Source of the DNA: Archilochus colubris
Lineage: Eukaryota; Chordata; Aves; Apodiformes; Trochilidae
NCBI GenBank assembly: GCA_023079485.1
Contig: CM041084.1
Coordinates: 106,912,967-106,976,966 of the forward strand
DNA: 64,000 bases
Direction: 5' to 3'
In this document: positions 39,001 through 51,900 of the stretch, in pieces
Position numbering within the stretch: the first letter of the stretch is position 1
How the letters are laid out: every line of letters begins with the position of its first letter
Translations under genes and position numbers: made by a program
Notes under the pieces: generated by a model
Told to the model about the DNA's origin: nothing
Databases searched by the model: none
The model's input: only the letters and a program-made list of their open reading frames with translations

Positions 39001-42000
39001 ATAGTTCTGCTTTTTTGAGAATCAGAGAAAAAGAGGATAGATGGATGAGACAAAAACCAAAATACTCCTAGTTATTCTTTTTACCCATAATTACACATTC
39101 TTATTTGCAAAATAAACCACAAGCACAGAGTACATCAAAAGCAGGGACAAATAAAGAAAATTCATCAGGGGCAAGCATAAACTTCCTGTGATTGAACCCC
39201 AATAATTTTCCTCCTAATAAAAATATGTCATGCATGCAACATGATGTGTATCATAACTCCAAGCAAGAATAAAAACCTACAAGAAGCATCCATCCACCCA
39301 CTGGATTTACATTTAATATATAGCCTGATGTCTAAAAAAGTCAAGCAAATGCTTTTTCAAATCTCTTTAGGAGAATGAGAGAAATGAAAGTGAATCTTCT
39401 ACAGATCATACTGATCACAGGGCTACTGTACAAAGAAACAGAGAACTGTCTGCTTCAGTTCTGAAACTTGAAACTACATCTTGGTCTTTCACAAGTACAA
39501 GTTGAAAAGTTGAAGTTCCCCTGATCCAGACATTGGGGAAATGTCAAAACTTTTTCTTTATCATACTTATCTTGAACTGTGTCATCCTCTGAGGTAAAAC
39601 TAAAATCCTACTCATCACACCATGATCTTGTTCCTATGTCTACTTAGTCTATGAAAAATCTATGTATTTGCCTAGTACCTAGTAAGGGGAAAAATAACCT
39701 AACTTTACTGTGCAGGTGAACATTTTAAAAGCACTTAATCAGCTTTCCATGATTTCTCAGTTATTATTAGGGTAAGCGAGGCCACTTAATTTTGGCCAGC
39801 CAGGTTTCAAGATTAGTACAATAAGCACAGGACAATCTTTTCTGGATTTTTGGCCCTTACAAGACAAGGGGAGCTGCAAAGTCTGGGACACTTCCTACTT
39901 AGCAGTCCTTTGAGTGGTCACACTTTTCCTTTTTAACGGATTTTTTAGACTTAATTACCTAGTTTAGACTAAAAGTAATTTATCAGGACTTTTTTATAAA
40001 AATTGTGCTTCTTAGTATAGAATATACATTTAATTTGAAGACCAGATGTCTTTTTATGTTGAGGCAGTTTTTTTTTTTTTACTACTTTCAGTCTTTATCA
40101 CTAGCTCTTTGTCCATCATGTTCTCTATGGAAAATGTAGTTAGAATAAAAAAAAAAAAAAAAAAAAAGTTTTTAAAAGTATATGGTGCAATGCTTATTTT
40201 TAAAAATTTTAGTAATCTCAGTAGTCTGTTGGGATTCTGTGCACTTCAGTCATAAGCATTGACAAGAACAGTATTTAAATATCCCTTAGAACAGAGAGCT
40301 GCTCCCATGGATGCTTCCCTGACATATTTCTTTTTTTTCCTGGTAGAAATGGCACTCAATCTTAAGTCAAATATAATGACAAAATGTCATACATGAAGCT
40401 GTAAAAACTTAGCCAAAGGGACATTTTTCCTTGAAAAATGTCAGAAATGAAACACTATAGCCTCAAACCTGATTTTCCATCCAGACCACCTGTCTTGTTC
40501 CACTGACAAAAAGTTCCCTAGCTAACAGAAACACCATGAAACTTTTTTTTGTGTGTGGTTTTGGAATAAACGACTGATAAAGACAGATAGAAAGAGCTAA
40601 TATCTTCAACATTTTATTCAGGACTCCAAGGAATAGTTTCTGAACCCCTTGCTGTTTTGTTTCTTGGAGAGAAATGGAGTAAGGTGCAAAATGTTACCTG
40701 CTAAGGTTCCTTCCTTGTGGCAGATCTCCCCAGGTATCAGAGACCTTGTGCTGAAAAGAACAAATCCTAAGCTTTGGTGTTTGCCACCAGGCAGAATAGT
40801 ACTGCAAATGACAGTCACACAGTGTCTTTTCTCTGCCTTGACCACATACCTCAAAGAAGGAACCTGAAAAAGAACAGGAATGCTTGTTTTGATGAGATCT
40901 ACCTTAAGAAATAGTCTGTAAAAAGAAACAGTAAGTCCCCCAAAAGACAGAAGCAGTAAATGAATACATCAGAAGTGAGAACTGTTTGAAATGAACACAC
41001 TAAGAAAACCTGCACTCCCACAGCAGAAGTGGCACAGACCCCCCATTACCACTCTAAAGAGAACAGAATTTCAGCAATCATAAAAGAACAATTTAGGGAA
41101 CAAAATAAATAAGGCCTTATTGATGTCATAAAAGGTAACAAAAGTTGTAGGTTGCAGGAAGGCAATACCATGTAGACATAAATAATTTTATTTGAGTAGG
41201 TTATACATCCATCTTGCAGAAGAAGTAAAATAAATTTTGGAATACCTGTTTTTTTATCCACTCACTGCATTCGTATTGTGGATGCAGTCTGCACATTTAG
41301 TTTTTGTATTTTACGCTCTCCAGACCACTCATGTCATAGCCTCATGTCATATTCTCAGTTCCCACTGCTACATAACTTCATAGCTATATTGTCAGGTGAT
41401 GTAAAGACTTCATAGCTACATCTGCAGATATAGGGGGAAGTCTCCTATTCTTTGCCTCTTTCCCCATACTCCTTTTTTTCTAAATAATATTTCCTTGGTC
41501 TTCAGTGGAAAAATCTTTCTGACTTTCCATACTTCTGCCTCTTTGGAAAACATAGTGTGAGCATTTTTATAGACCTGATATTATTTCTATTCTAATACAT
41601 CTCTTCCTCTTGGGGAAAATAGAAAATGGTCTGAGCAGCTTCAGAAAATCAGTTGAAATTTTTGGAGAAAAATAATCCATATCTTTTCTTCATGAATAGT
41701 GTTCAAAGGAATATCTGTCAATTGAGTTTTCAAAACAGACATCATAAGATCTACAGAGAAAAAACTCATGAGATCAGTCACCACAATATTATAATTTGCA
41801 CTTTGCAAAAGTCCATTACAATCAAATCAGGAAACAATTCAGTTCTGCCTTTCAGTGGCCCTCAATGGTATTTCTCCACTGACCTTCAGGGAGGCATTCA
41901 TCTCACTTAAATTTAGCTATGTTAATGTTTTAAGCACTTGTACAGCCAAGAAGAGGAGAAAGATGGGAAAGAGGTAAATATTTAAAGTACAACTGTTATT

Positions 42001-44871
42001 TTCCAAAAAATATGTGAAAAATGGGATGTTATGAATCACTCTCTGATGGGTCTTCTCTCTCTCTTTATTGTGTATTTTAAACTAGGTGTGGATTATTTGT
42101 ATCATCTACTGATGTTTGATACTTCCAGTCATCCAAAAATAATAATTGCACACAGAAAAATAGAAATGGAGACTTTCTGATGGCTTAATTTAGTATAAAA
42201 GCTGGTAATTTTTCATGGATAGGGTAGGAAATGTCATGGGCATGTGAATCATGGACCATGTATGATTGAGGAGAGCTTTCTGAATCACAGGTAAATGCAA
42301 CATGAAGGTGTTTGTAGGATTACCGTTGAGATGTGGGTAGATCTCTAAGGATTACTTCAAAATTAATTCTAATGGTCTGTCCCGTGATGTCTCAAGAGGG
42401 CTAAAAGAAAATGACAACAGGGTAGCTCCAAAGATTTGTAGTGCAATTGCAGTGTAATCTATATTACATTCATTTTCCCTTTCTCAGTGAATGAGAAGAT
42501 TGGAAAATGGGGAAATAGTTCAAAATAAGTTTGCTTTTGGAGACCACAATAAGCTCTAACACTTCATAGTGTGATGATAAAAAATATCACCAGCAACTTA
42601 TCCCTACAATACATCTGTATCTTGATTCACTGAGGAACATTACATTACAAAGTTTTACTTTATCAGATCTTAATTTTGATATCCAAACAATATTATTTGT
42701 GTACCTTGCTAGTCCACCTTTGGTCTTTGCTTTCTGCGTTACTTACAACTCAAGCAGCAAAACTAAAAATAATGTATTTCGAAAAATTGGATCTCTGAGT
42801 CACTCAAGATACCAAAGAAAATTAAATGAAAATTGGAAGAGCTAGGTTTTTTTTTTCACATGAGTGAATAGTTTCTTACAGAATAAATACAAGGCTGTTT
42901 GAGTGGAAAAAAATGCTGATTGCCAAAAGACAGGAGGAAAGCTGTTCTATTTTACATATAAATGAAACAAAGTAAATTTGGAAAAAAACCCTAAAAAAAC
43001 CCCAAAAACCAAAATAACAAAAACCATGTATTTAAATCACAGAGACACATTGAACTTTGGTTTTCAAAAATACAAACATACCCACTAAAAGCCTTAAAAG
43101 CAAGTTCTGGTCTAATTAACCTCTCTCCTGTTCAGTTTGTTACAGCGAAGGATTCAGTAAAAAGGCAATTTACTGGGACTCTGATCTAATGTCCTCTGAA
43201 ATCAATGGGAAGTTTCCCATTTTCTCTTGTTTTGTGGCTAAGCTTTTTTCTTGTTTGGCAGAGGCCTTATTCAAACTTTGCTAAAGAGAGTAAAAATCTG
43301 CTTTATATGCCTAATTTTTTAAATCACATTTTCCAAAATACTGAGGGGATCTAAAACAAATAGGAAAAGTTACATTTCTGAATGTCATCTTATGTGTTTT
43401 ATCTATGATATATAGTTCAGTCCTACCTGAATGCTTTTTTTTATTTTTGCTTTTTTTTTTTTTTTTTATGATTGAGATCTTATGTTCACAATGTTTTATA
43501 AGTTTTCATGCTTTGAGCCCCCAACCTTATCAAACAGTTGTACCTAATCTGTTACATCATGCTGCCATTTTCCCAAGACCTGTGCATTTGTCTCATGGCT
43601 TCTTTGCTACAGCTCTGTGTTTCTTTTGATCCATAACAGCAGTGGTAGGAACATTCAGGTATGTGACTGCATTTGTGTAGATCAGTGTTGTGAAACTGTT
43701 GTGAAACAGAGCTAGGTGCCTCTCTTTTACATTTCTATCTTTTTTTGTGTTAATGTCATGCTGACTTTTTGTGATTATCATTATGCTATCAGTATAGTGT
43801 AATTCTTTAGTGATTTAAAAAGTTAGAAATGAAGAAATTCATTTAGAAAGAAAAAGAAGAAGGTGGTCTATTACCCCCCAGACAGAGCAGTAGTTCTAGT
43901 GTTTTGGGTTTTTTTCCTTTCCAAATTTCTACCATGCTTTCTTCCATATCCTTTTACATTTTGTTTTGTTGAATTATGCTACACATATACCAAGTCATAT
44001 CACATAAAATACAAGCTAATGTGACAAGAAGTTGGATAGAAGGATGAAACTTGCCCAAGTTCTAAATGATTTTTCTTCTACTTCTGTGCTTTTGCAAAAC
44101 AAAGTTTTGTTGAAACCACCTTGCAATAGTCTGGATCTGATTAAAATTTAAACTTTTCACAAAAATGGCAAAGTTGCCTTTACCAACTCTTATTAGATTA
44201 CCCATTAGAATTTTATACTCTTTCAGAGGCTGAGGAATTTGTAAGATATTTACCTTTCATTCAAAAGTATAAATTGAAGATGTAATCTCCCAGTTTTAAA
44301 GCTACACTGCAGAAGCCATTTCCTCATTCTGCCTCTTAGTGCTGTCTACCAGAACATGTATTTTGATTCAACAACCAGTGAAATTAATCCAGAACTCAAA
44401 TCTGATTTCAGAGATGCTGAACACACTCACCATCTCTAAAGAGCATTTCTTATTTTAGTTTCTATGATTTGTGGGGACAAGTTTTCATTTCATCTATCCT
44501 TTTTTTTAGAAGTGTCTTTGGGTTTTACAAGCAAATGATATGAGAGAAGTTCTGGTATCAGAAATTTATTTACGTCTTCATAACTGGCACGGAGAATATT
44601 TGCATTTTAGTGAGCCTGTAGCCATCAATATGAGTGCATAGTGGAAGGGAATATTTCATCTACCTCCAAGGGTAGTGTACAGAACTGTAGGGTCTTAAGT
44701 TCATGAAGTGACATAAAGCCTCCAAATTTTAAATCTTTTTGCTTAGGCTTTCAATCTTGGAAAAAAATCACAACATTCTGTAACTCATTGTAGCCAGGCA
44801 GGTAAACCAAACCCTTTCATGCAGCTGTGTTGTCAAAAGGCACAAACACATTTAATTCAGGGATACTGAAA
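36016..44871. other. AT-rich non-coding DNA
   Basis: Nearly 9 kb without a supported gene or mobile element. Homopolymers include an A run near 37773-37790, A21 at 40147-40167 and a T run near 43451-43467. Short near-duplications occur near 41330-41415. Open frames are all under about 90 codons and show no family motif. Confidence 0.65.
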
Positions 44872-44960
44872 TCATGGAATTATAGAATCGTAGTATGATT
44901 TGGGTTGGAAGGCACCTTAACCACCATCTAGTACCACCTGTCCTGCATGGGCAGGAGATG
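44872..44960 (-). mobile_element. Short CR1 3'-end fragment
   Basis: Antisense CR1 tail and 3' UTR of about 90 bp: degenerate tail words (ATTATAGAATCGTAG) followed by GGGTTGGAAGGCACCTTAA. This is a severely 5'-truncated insertion. Confidence 0.85.
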
Positions 44961-45570
44961 GAGGAGAGCAACCTGTGATCGAAATGTAAATACATTTCAC
45001 TCCAACCTCACAGAGGGTCCAAAATGCTTTGGCATCTCCTAAATTCCTACAGAGAAAGTTTTTTTATGTAACAACTATAGATTTGTCACACTTCTCAGGT
45101 AGAAGGTAGTATTTTTTTTTCCTGGAATAGCTGATATACTGTTCTTCCTGGACATACAAATTCCTGCTCAGATAACTTTGGTTAAAATTACCAAGAATAT
45201 AGCAGCCAAAATAAATTAAATAGAACTAACCTGATTTATTGCATTTTTAAAAACTTGTAAAGATGGGGAAAGGTTTATGACAAAAATGAAAGCTAAAGTG
45301 CTTCTTGAAGCATAATGAATGAGAGCAAATTAGAAGTCTGTTGTTCGTCAGGCTTGTTCAGATAAGGTGTCTGAAATTTCTTTCACAACCCAATATATTT
45401 TAAGAGGGATAGAATGGTACAGATTTTATGCAGATCATTTATGTGTGTAAATTTATGTCTGCCAAAATATTCTAGTCAATATTTTTCCTATCAGTAGCTC
45501 CTCTCAATTCAGATCATACCCAGTCCAAAATGAGATAATAATGGCAACAGCAAAATCAGTAGAGCCTCAA
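44961..45570. other. AT-rich spacer between two CR1 copies
   Basis: No gene or repeat is recognised. Confidence 0.6.
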
Positions 45571-46990
45571 TTCATAGAATCACAGAATGGTTTAGGCTGG
45601 AAGGAACCTTAAAGATCACCTAGTTACAACCCCTTGACATGGGCATGACCTCACAATTGGCCTTACTGAACTTCATGCAGTTTGTATGAGCCCACTTCTC
45701 AAGCTTACCAAGATCCTTCTGGATGAACTCCCTTCCCTCAAGTTTGTCAACCAGACCACAAAGCTTGGTGTCATCAGCAAACTTCATAAGGGTGCACTAA
45801 ATACCATTGTCCATGAATGTGACCATTCAGCCAATTTGTTATTAATAGAGTGGTCAATACTATTGAATCCATGTCTCTCCAGTTTAGAGACCAAGCTGTT
45901 GTGTGGGATAGTTTTGAATTTGCAAGATTCCAGAAAGATGACATCAGTTGCTCTTGCCTTATCCACTGATGCTTTAGCTCGACCATAAGAGGCCACCAAA
46001 TTTGGAGTGGGCATGATGTGCACTTGGTGAAGCCATGCTGGTAGGGACCAATCACCTCCATATTTTCCATGTGCCTTAGAAGAGCTTTCAGGAGAATCTA
46101 CTACATGATGATGCAGGGCACAGAGATTGACTGACTTGTAGTTCCCTGGGTCTTCCTTTTTTTCTCTTTTTGGGAGTTACATTTGTCCTTTTCCAGTCAG
46201 TAGGAACTTCAACAGATTCCCACAACTTTTCAGATATGATGCAAACAGTTTTGCAACTTCATCCACCAGTTCCCTCAGGACATGCAGATGAATCTCATTA
46301 GGTCTCATTGACTTATGAACTTTCAGCTTCTTTAGATAGTCTTGAACCTACTCTTCTCCTGCAGTGGACAGATCTTACCTCTACTAGCCCCTGCCTTTGA
46401 ATTCTACATCCTGGGTGTTGTGGCCAGAGTTCTTGGCAGTGAAGAGTGAGACAAAAGAGTCATTGAGTACCTCAGCCTTATCCATATCCTGTGTGATCAT
46501 GTCTCCTGCTTCCTTCTAGATGTACCTGTAGAAGCTTTTTCTTGTTAACCCAGATTTAATTCTATCTGAGCTTTAGCTTTCCTAGCCTGATCCCTGGATG
46601 CTCAGATGATTTCTTTGTACTCTTCCCAGGCTACCTGTCCCTGCTTCCAGACTCTGTAGACTTTCTTTTTACATCTAAGTGTGTCCAGGAGCTCCTTGTT
46701 CATCCATGAAGGCCTCTTGGCATTCTTATCTTCCTTCCTCTCTGTTGGGATGCATTGCTCTTGGGCTTGGAGGACATGATCCTTGGAAAATGAACACCCT
46801 TTTGGACTTCCCTTCCCTCCAGGGCTTTATCCCATGGTGTCCTACCAAGCAGATCCCTGAAGAGGTCAAAGTTTGCTCTCCTGAAGTCCACAGTAGTGAA
46901 TTTGCTTTGCACCTTCTTTGTTGTCCTAAGGATCTTGATTTCCACAGTTCTGTGGTTACTGCAGCCAAAACTAACCTTTAGTTTCAATTC
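45571..46990 (-). mobile_element. CR1 LINE with internal deletions, including part of the reverse transcriptase
   Basis: Antisense CR1. From left to right it has the tail (TTCATAGAATCACAGAATGG), about 80 bp of 3' UTR, then an abrupt jump near 45645-45660 into the reverse-transcriptase region. The ORF2 C-terminal segment present in other copies is missing. The antisense reverse-transcriptase active-site segment is visible at 45764-45784 and encodes a Phe-Ala-Asp-Asp box. A second gap near 45815 removes about 130 bp of palm sequence. Further right the match runs through Lys-Ala-Arg-Ala-Thr-Asp-Val-like coding (about 45950), the fingers region and sequence upstream to about 46990. The frame is broken in many places. 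Open pieces at 45784-46023 and 46700-46987 are remnants, and no activity is possible. Confidence 0.88.
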
Positions 46991-48903
46991 CCTTCAGTTA
47001 ATCAGAACAGTAAATATCAGTGGATTTTCCCCACAGATTTACATTGTCAACATACTCAAAATATTTGTCAGTCACTAAAAATAAGAGCAAAAAAAAACCC
47101 CAGAGCTTGCATTCCCCCTTATTTTAGATTCTTCAGTGAGCTACATTACACTATGTTCAAAATAAAGTCCAGATGTCTCCATGCTCCTGGTGCTTGAGTT
47201 ATACAGTCTTCAAAGCTCCTTTCCTGTGAGATCAAACATGCTTGTTTTTCATTCCTAAAAAGACATAGAGCTGAAACCTATTGCGTTTTGAAACAACAGA
47301 AAAGAATTCATTTTCTGTCTAAAGTGGTTTGATTAACTGTAGCAATGGATAGGAAGAAGGGAGTCTGGGTGAGGTGATAAAGATGGCTAAGCAGGGACAG
47401 GTTGGGCTCTTGGGCCATAAACCTTGAAAAAATCCAATTTTTCAGTTCACGTATTCTCCATTATTCAAAGGTCTCCAAACTCTGCAATCTCTTTGGTTCA
47501 TAGTCCAGTGAGATCATCTTAAACTAAAAAATACATAAGCCAGAACCCAAGACAGGAGTTACAGAAATGGTTTATGAAAGAGTTTAAAAGGATCCTGTGT
47601 TCTCAGACATTGATTTGGGTTGCACTCCTCTTCAGTAGTTTTAGTCTGTAATCTGCAGGGACATATTAGGTCATATTAGTGAAAATACCATATTGAAATA
47701 CATCGTGTATCTTCATATGGTTCTGAAGCCAACCATTACAAACGTATGTATTAGGTTTCTTCTCCCTGTTTTTCAAGCATGAATGTAGGAACATGCAATA
47801 CAGCAAAGTTAAGAAAACCCAGGGTTGGTTATGTAAACTAATAAGTGCCCCAGGTTTAGTCACTGGTATTGCTCCCTGCATAGCTGTTTTTCCAGTATTA
47901 CAACCTATGATATTGAGACCAAACCTGCTTTAAAACGCTCCCATAAATGGGTGAAAAAGACAGACAGAAAAGCCATAATTGAATTACAGGTGGGATATTG
48001 CTGCACAGAGCTGACTCTTCACAGCATACAGATGCTTCTATAAATTTTCTGATTATGGTCTTTAATATGTTATGAGACCTGATTGATCTGCATTGAAATC
48101 AGCTGAAATATTACTAATGATTCCACTGGAGAGGGGTCAAGCTCATGCATAGTTCATGCTCCAAATCCTAGAGAAGTGGCAGTTAGCAGCAAGAGAGGAC
48201 AAGAAGATTTTCAGAGCTTACAGATAGAGATCAAATGGGTTTGCCCCAGTAACATTATATTTTCTACAAGTGAATTATTCAAAATATCTGACATTCAGCT
48301 CTAGGGTAAATAATAGTACCTTCTTAACTTTCTAATAATAATGAACTTTCGAATAATGGCAATATTGCCTGTGATATGTGCTCACAATTAGTGTTCTCTT
48401 TTCTTTGGCAAGAAAAAACAATTCTTCAATATACTTCGATTTAACCTTACTGACTTGCTTAGTTTTAGTGAGATTTTAAAACTCTATAGAATTTAAGGAG
48501 TAAGGCTATTAGTGACTTCTAAAGGTATTTACAGGCCTAAATAAATTGTTTGTATGTTTGTTTGTTTGTTTTTTAAAAAGTTTCTCTTTAGATTTCTGTA
48601 TTCCACTTCCAGGAAGTGATGGTAATCCCATGAGCTCAAACAAGAATAATGATGCTCTTCGAAAAAATTTCAGAAGTTCTTTCTGTGACATAAATATTTT
48701 CAGATTAATGAACTGCCTGCTTTGACTGGGATTTGCAAGGGATATGTAAATGTCTTGAGAAGCCTTGATCTTAGCACTATCATGCTTGCTAGGCTTGCAG
48801 GTGACCTCTCTGTTAGCGTGTGTGTAGCTTTAAGTGCACAGGGGTAATTTAAGAGGCAAAGAATTTTAAAATGTGAGTTCTTATCAAGTGGGCTGGCAGA
48901 GCT
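46991..48903. other. AT-rich non-coding DNA
   Basis: No gene or mobile element is seen. A short TTTG run lies at 48548-48572. Confidence 0.6.
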
Positions 48904-48976
48904 GCTCCATTAGCACATCTGGTAGAGCTGCTGCTTTGAGATGTGACATGGAGATGGATGAGCTCCAGGGTAACCA
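48904..48976 (+). pseudogene. tRNA-like relic (degraded tRNA or tRNA-derived SINE head)
   Basis: TAGCACATCTGGTAGAGC (48911-48928) matches a tRNA D-arm and A-box, with three of four D-stem pairs and the GG of the D-loop. A B-box-like GGATGAGCTCC begins at 48956, 45 nt after the A-box start, which is the normal distance. The implied anticodon loop (TTTGAGA) has the usual T at position 33. The anticodon stem, T-arm and acceptor stem do not pair. A functional tRNA is therefore ruled out, and a chance match remains possible. Confidence 0.33.
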
Positions 48977-51900
48977 CACTTCCCACAGGCTGTAGAAGCC
49001 AGCAGGACTGCCTGCCAAGCCCACTAGGTTCATTAAGCTCAGTAGAACCCTGCAGGAAACAAACAATTTTTAAAATAGCTTTGAAAGGCTCCCTGGGTTT
49101 AAAAGTTCTGGATTCTTTTCCACCCTACCATGCGGAGAAATCTTTACTTCTAAAGCACTGTTTACGTTCCCTGAATAGAGAGAGAGAAAGAAAAATCTTT
49201 TTGGCCTGCTTGATGCACATGCATTAGCAAATTTTTTTTTTTTTTTTTTTTTTTTTGGAAGTATTTTATCATAATAATCAGCTTTGCTCACCTAATTTTT
49301 GAGTCACTTATAAGTGACCAAAAGGTAGTCACTTTGCTGAAAAAATCTGTTTCTCTCTGCCCCTTAAGAAGTGCTTAAAACCACATCTTGAAGTGCTAGG
49401 CTGGATTTCCAGGTTCTTATTTTTTCAACACCATGTTTTTTGGAGATGTTGAGAGCTCAGGCTTTTACTGGTTTTGCTGTTGTTGGGGTGGGGAGTGGAA
49501 AGGGGTTATCAGCCTGTTGCCAGTGCAGGAAATGGGGGAAAATAATCTCTTCAAATTCACAAAATGTGGCATCTGAGGTACATACACCTTTTCTCTATTT
49601 TTACCATATTATCAATATTAGCTACTATTTCTTTTCTTTCTCCTACTTCATTAAGATGTGGTAAATATTTAGACATTTCATAGACTGAGTATAAGTATGG
49701 ATGTGATCTTTTTGTGTTGACTACCCTTTTAGTTTTTCTTGAAAGGATGATACAGCTCTATAAATTGCCCAGCTCCTTCACAGCAAAGAAAAATTTCATT
49801 GCACACCTCAGGTAATGAAAGATTAAAATCTTATTAATAGTTCTAGACCTCACACTCAATTCTACAGTGATAATCTTTGTGCCATATGAATTGTTCATGT
49901 GTATCAGACAGACTATGGCTGAAATTTTTCAAATGTACAGGCACTGATAAAATTCAGTCACTGGAACACCAGCTGCCTTATGCATGAAAAGTTTAATACT
50001 GGGGGTGTTGCATAGAGGCACTGTATAGTAGCTAGAATTTTCACAGCTGTTACAAATTCCTCTATTTCCAAGATGCAAGATATTTCCTTTTACTTATGTC
50101 TCTTTTGACTCCATTTCATTCTATCATGGTCTCCTGATGATACTGGTAGCCCAAGCCAGTTGACAAAACCTTAACCCATCTAATACTATCTATATGTTGG
50201 GATTTAAACATGGCAAAAGAGGAAGACCTGCTTATGCCCTTTGGAGACTTTCAAGTTGTCATACACAACCAAAATACATGTTTTTTAATGAATTTTGGTG
50301 AAAAAATATATGCCTACCAAATGAAACAAACATCACATATCTGACTTCGATAGGTGGTTTTGCTAGTTTGTTTTTTTGTTTGTAGAAGAAATATTTTGTA
50401 TGAAATAAACCTTCCAAGAAATGGAAATGTCAGATTGAGATGACCTGTTGTACAGCTCTTGTATGAAATCATACCTGGTGATCCTTAGATTGTTAAATAA
50501 AAGTCCTCTGTGGCAATATTGAACCTTACCACCAGACAGGAGACCTTGGGTTTATTGACCTTGAGAGTAGCAAAAAGCAGTTGTTTACCAGAAGTACCAT
50601 ACACAGAGCTTTGAAAATTACACACTTTTTATGACCAGCCATGAACAACTGTGAGTGAAGAGCTTGGTGTCCTTAAAGTAAATTTGGTTGTCGAAGAAAG
50701 AAGAAAAAGAAAACAAAAAAGAAAGAAAACAAAAGCAGAATGAACTGCTTTTAGACAAGTAAAAATCCATTAAAAGCCTTAAGTTATAGAGAAAAAAGCA
50801 GGAGCATAATTAAAACAACTCACTCATGGAAACACTGACTCTCAAAATTTAAAGCACTACTGGAAGACGCTGAGATGTTATAATGATGACAGTGCCACAG
50901 TGAAACTGTAGAGCACAGAACAGGATGAATCTTCAAATCTGTGTGAGGGAAATGAGTCACATGATGCCCATTAGTGTCACTGAGAATTTTTCAGTGAAAA
51001 CCCCATGCATTTTTGAAAGTATACTTTTAAATGTTTAATACAACATGTACAAGAAAAAATTAGCAGAGGCACAGGGAATCTATGCTAATTCTTTCCATCA
51101 TCACTTACTTTATTATGCTTTTTTTTTTTGTAGGCTGAGGCCTCTGTACCAGGCCAGACCTTTTGTCTCACCATGCTTGGTTTAGTTTGATGGATTTTTA
51201 ATACAGCATATATGGGTTGAATGACAGAACAAGTGTGTGCTAGCAAAGATACCATTTAAGCTTCTGCTTAAATATTTAATTTTTTAAAAACGTTCCTGTC
51301 TCATGAAAAAATTTGACAGCTGTCAGGTCAGACATTGAGTGAGAGGAGTGAAATCGAAGACATCTTCCTGCTCTTCCTTTCTCCGCAGTTTTTGTCTGGG
51401 TAAATACTCTACTCTACACACAAGAAGGTACTAGCATAGCACATATTTTTAGCCAAACTAAGAGAAAGAAAAATTAGATCTTCAAAATTCTCAGTTTTGT
51501 GCTATAAGTAAAATCCCACTTCTTAGCTCAGTGTGATGTGAAGGATAATGTAATCTTAGCTAAGTATATACAGCACAAGTCTTCACAAAGCTCCGTGCAA
51601 GCTGGTGCTTCTGTCTGTGAGACTTTGGGTTCAGCCTTCCTTCTTAAGGATGACTTGATTTTCTCTTATGCTGCAACTTGCAGGATTAAAGTCTGTTTAT
51701 GGGTAAAAGATACAGAATGGGATATATTCCTCTTTATTGATAGGAAAGCAAGTGCTTAAGCAGACTGGTATGATTAGCATGTAGGTGGCTCACAAGGGTT
51801 GAATTAATTTACTTGCCCTACCTAGAAATTATAAAGGAGAAAAAAATAGACACAAACATCAGAAAGAAATTTCAAAAGATGTGAGAGAATGGGCTACTTC

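Noticed and set aside
40147..40167. A21 run preceded by AATAAA-like sequence as a possible retrocopy tail
   Set aside because: The AATAAA overlaps the A run itself, and no coding or 3'-UTR-like sequence is recognisable upstream.
45774..46070. Two overlapping minus-strand frames of 79 and 98 codons
   Set aside because: One is residual CR1 reverse-transcriptase coding and the other its out-of-frame shadow. They are covered by the CR1 entry.
49232..49256. T25 run as the tail of a minus-strand retrocopy
   Set aside because: No polyadenylation signal at the right distance and no recognisable transcript body.
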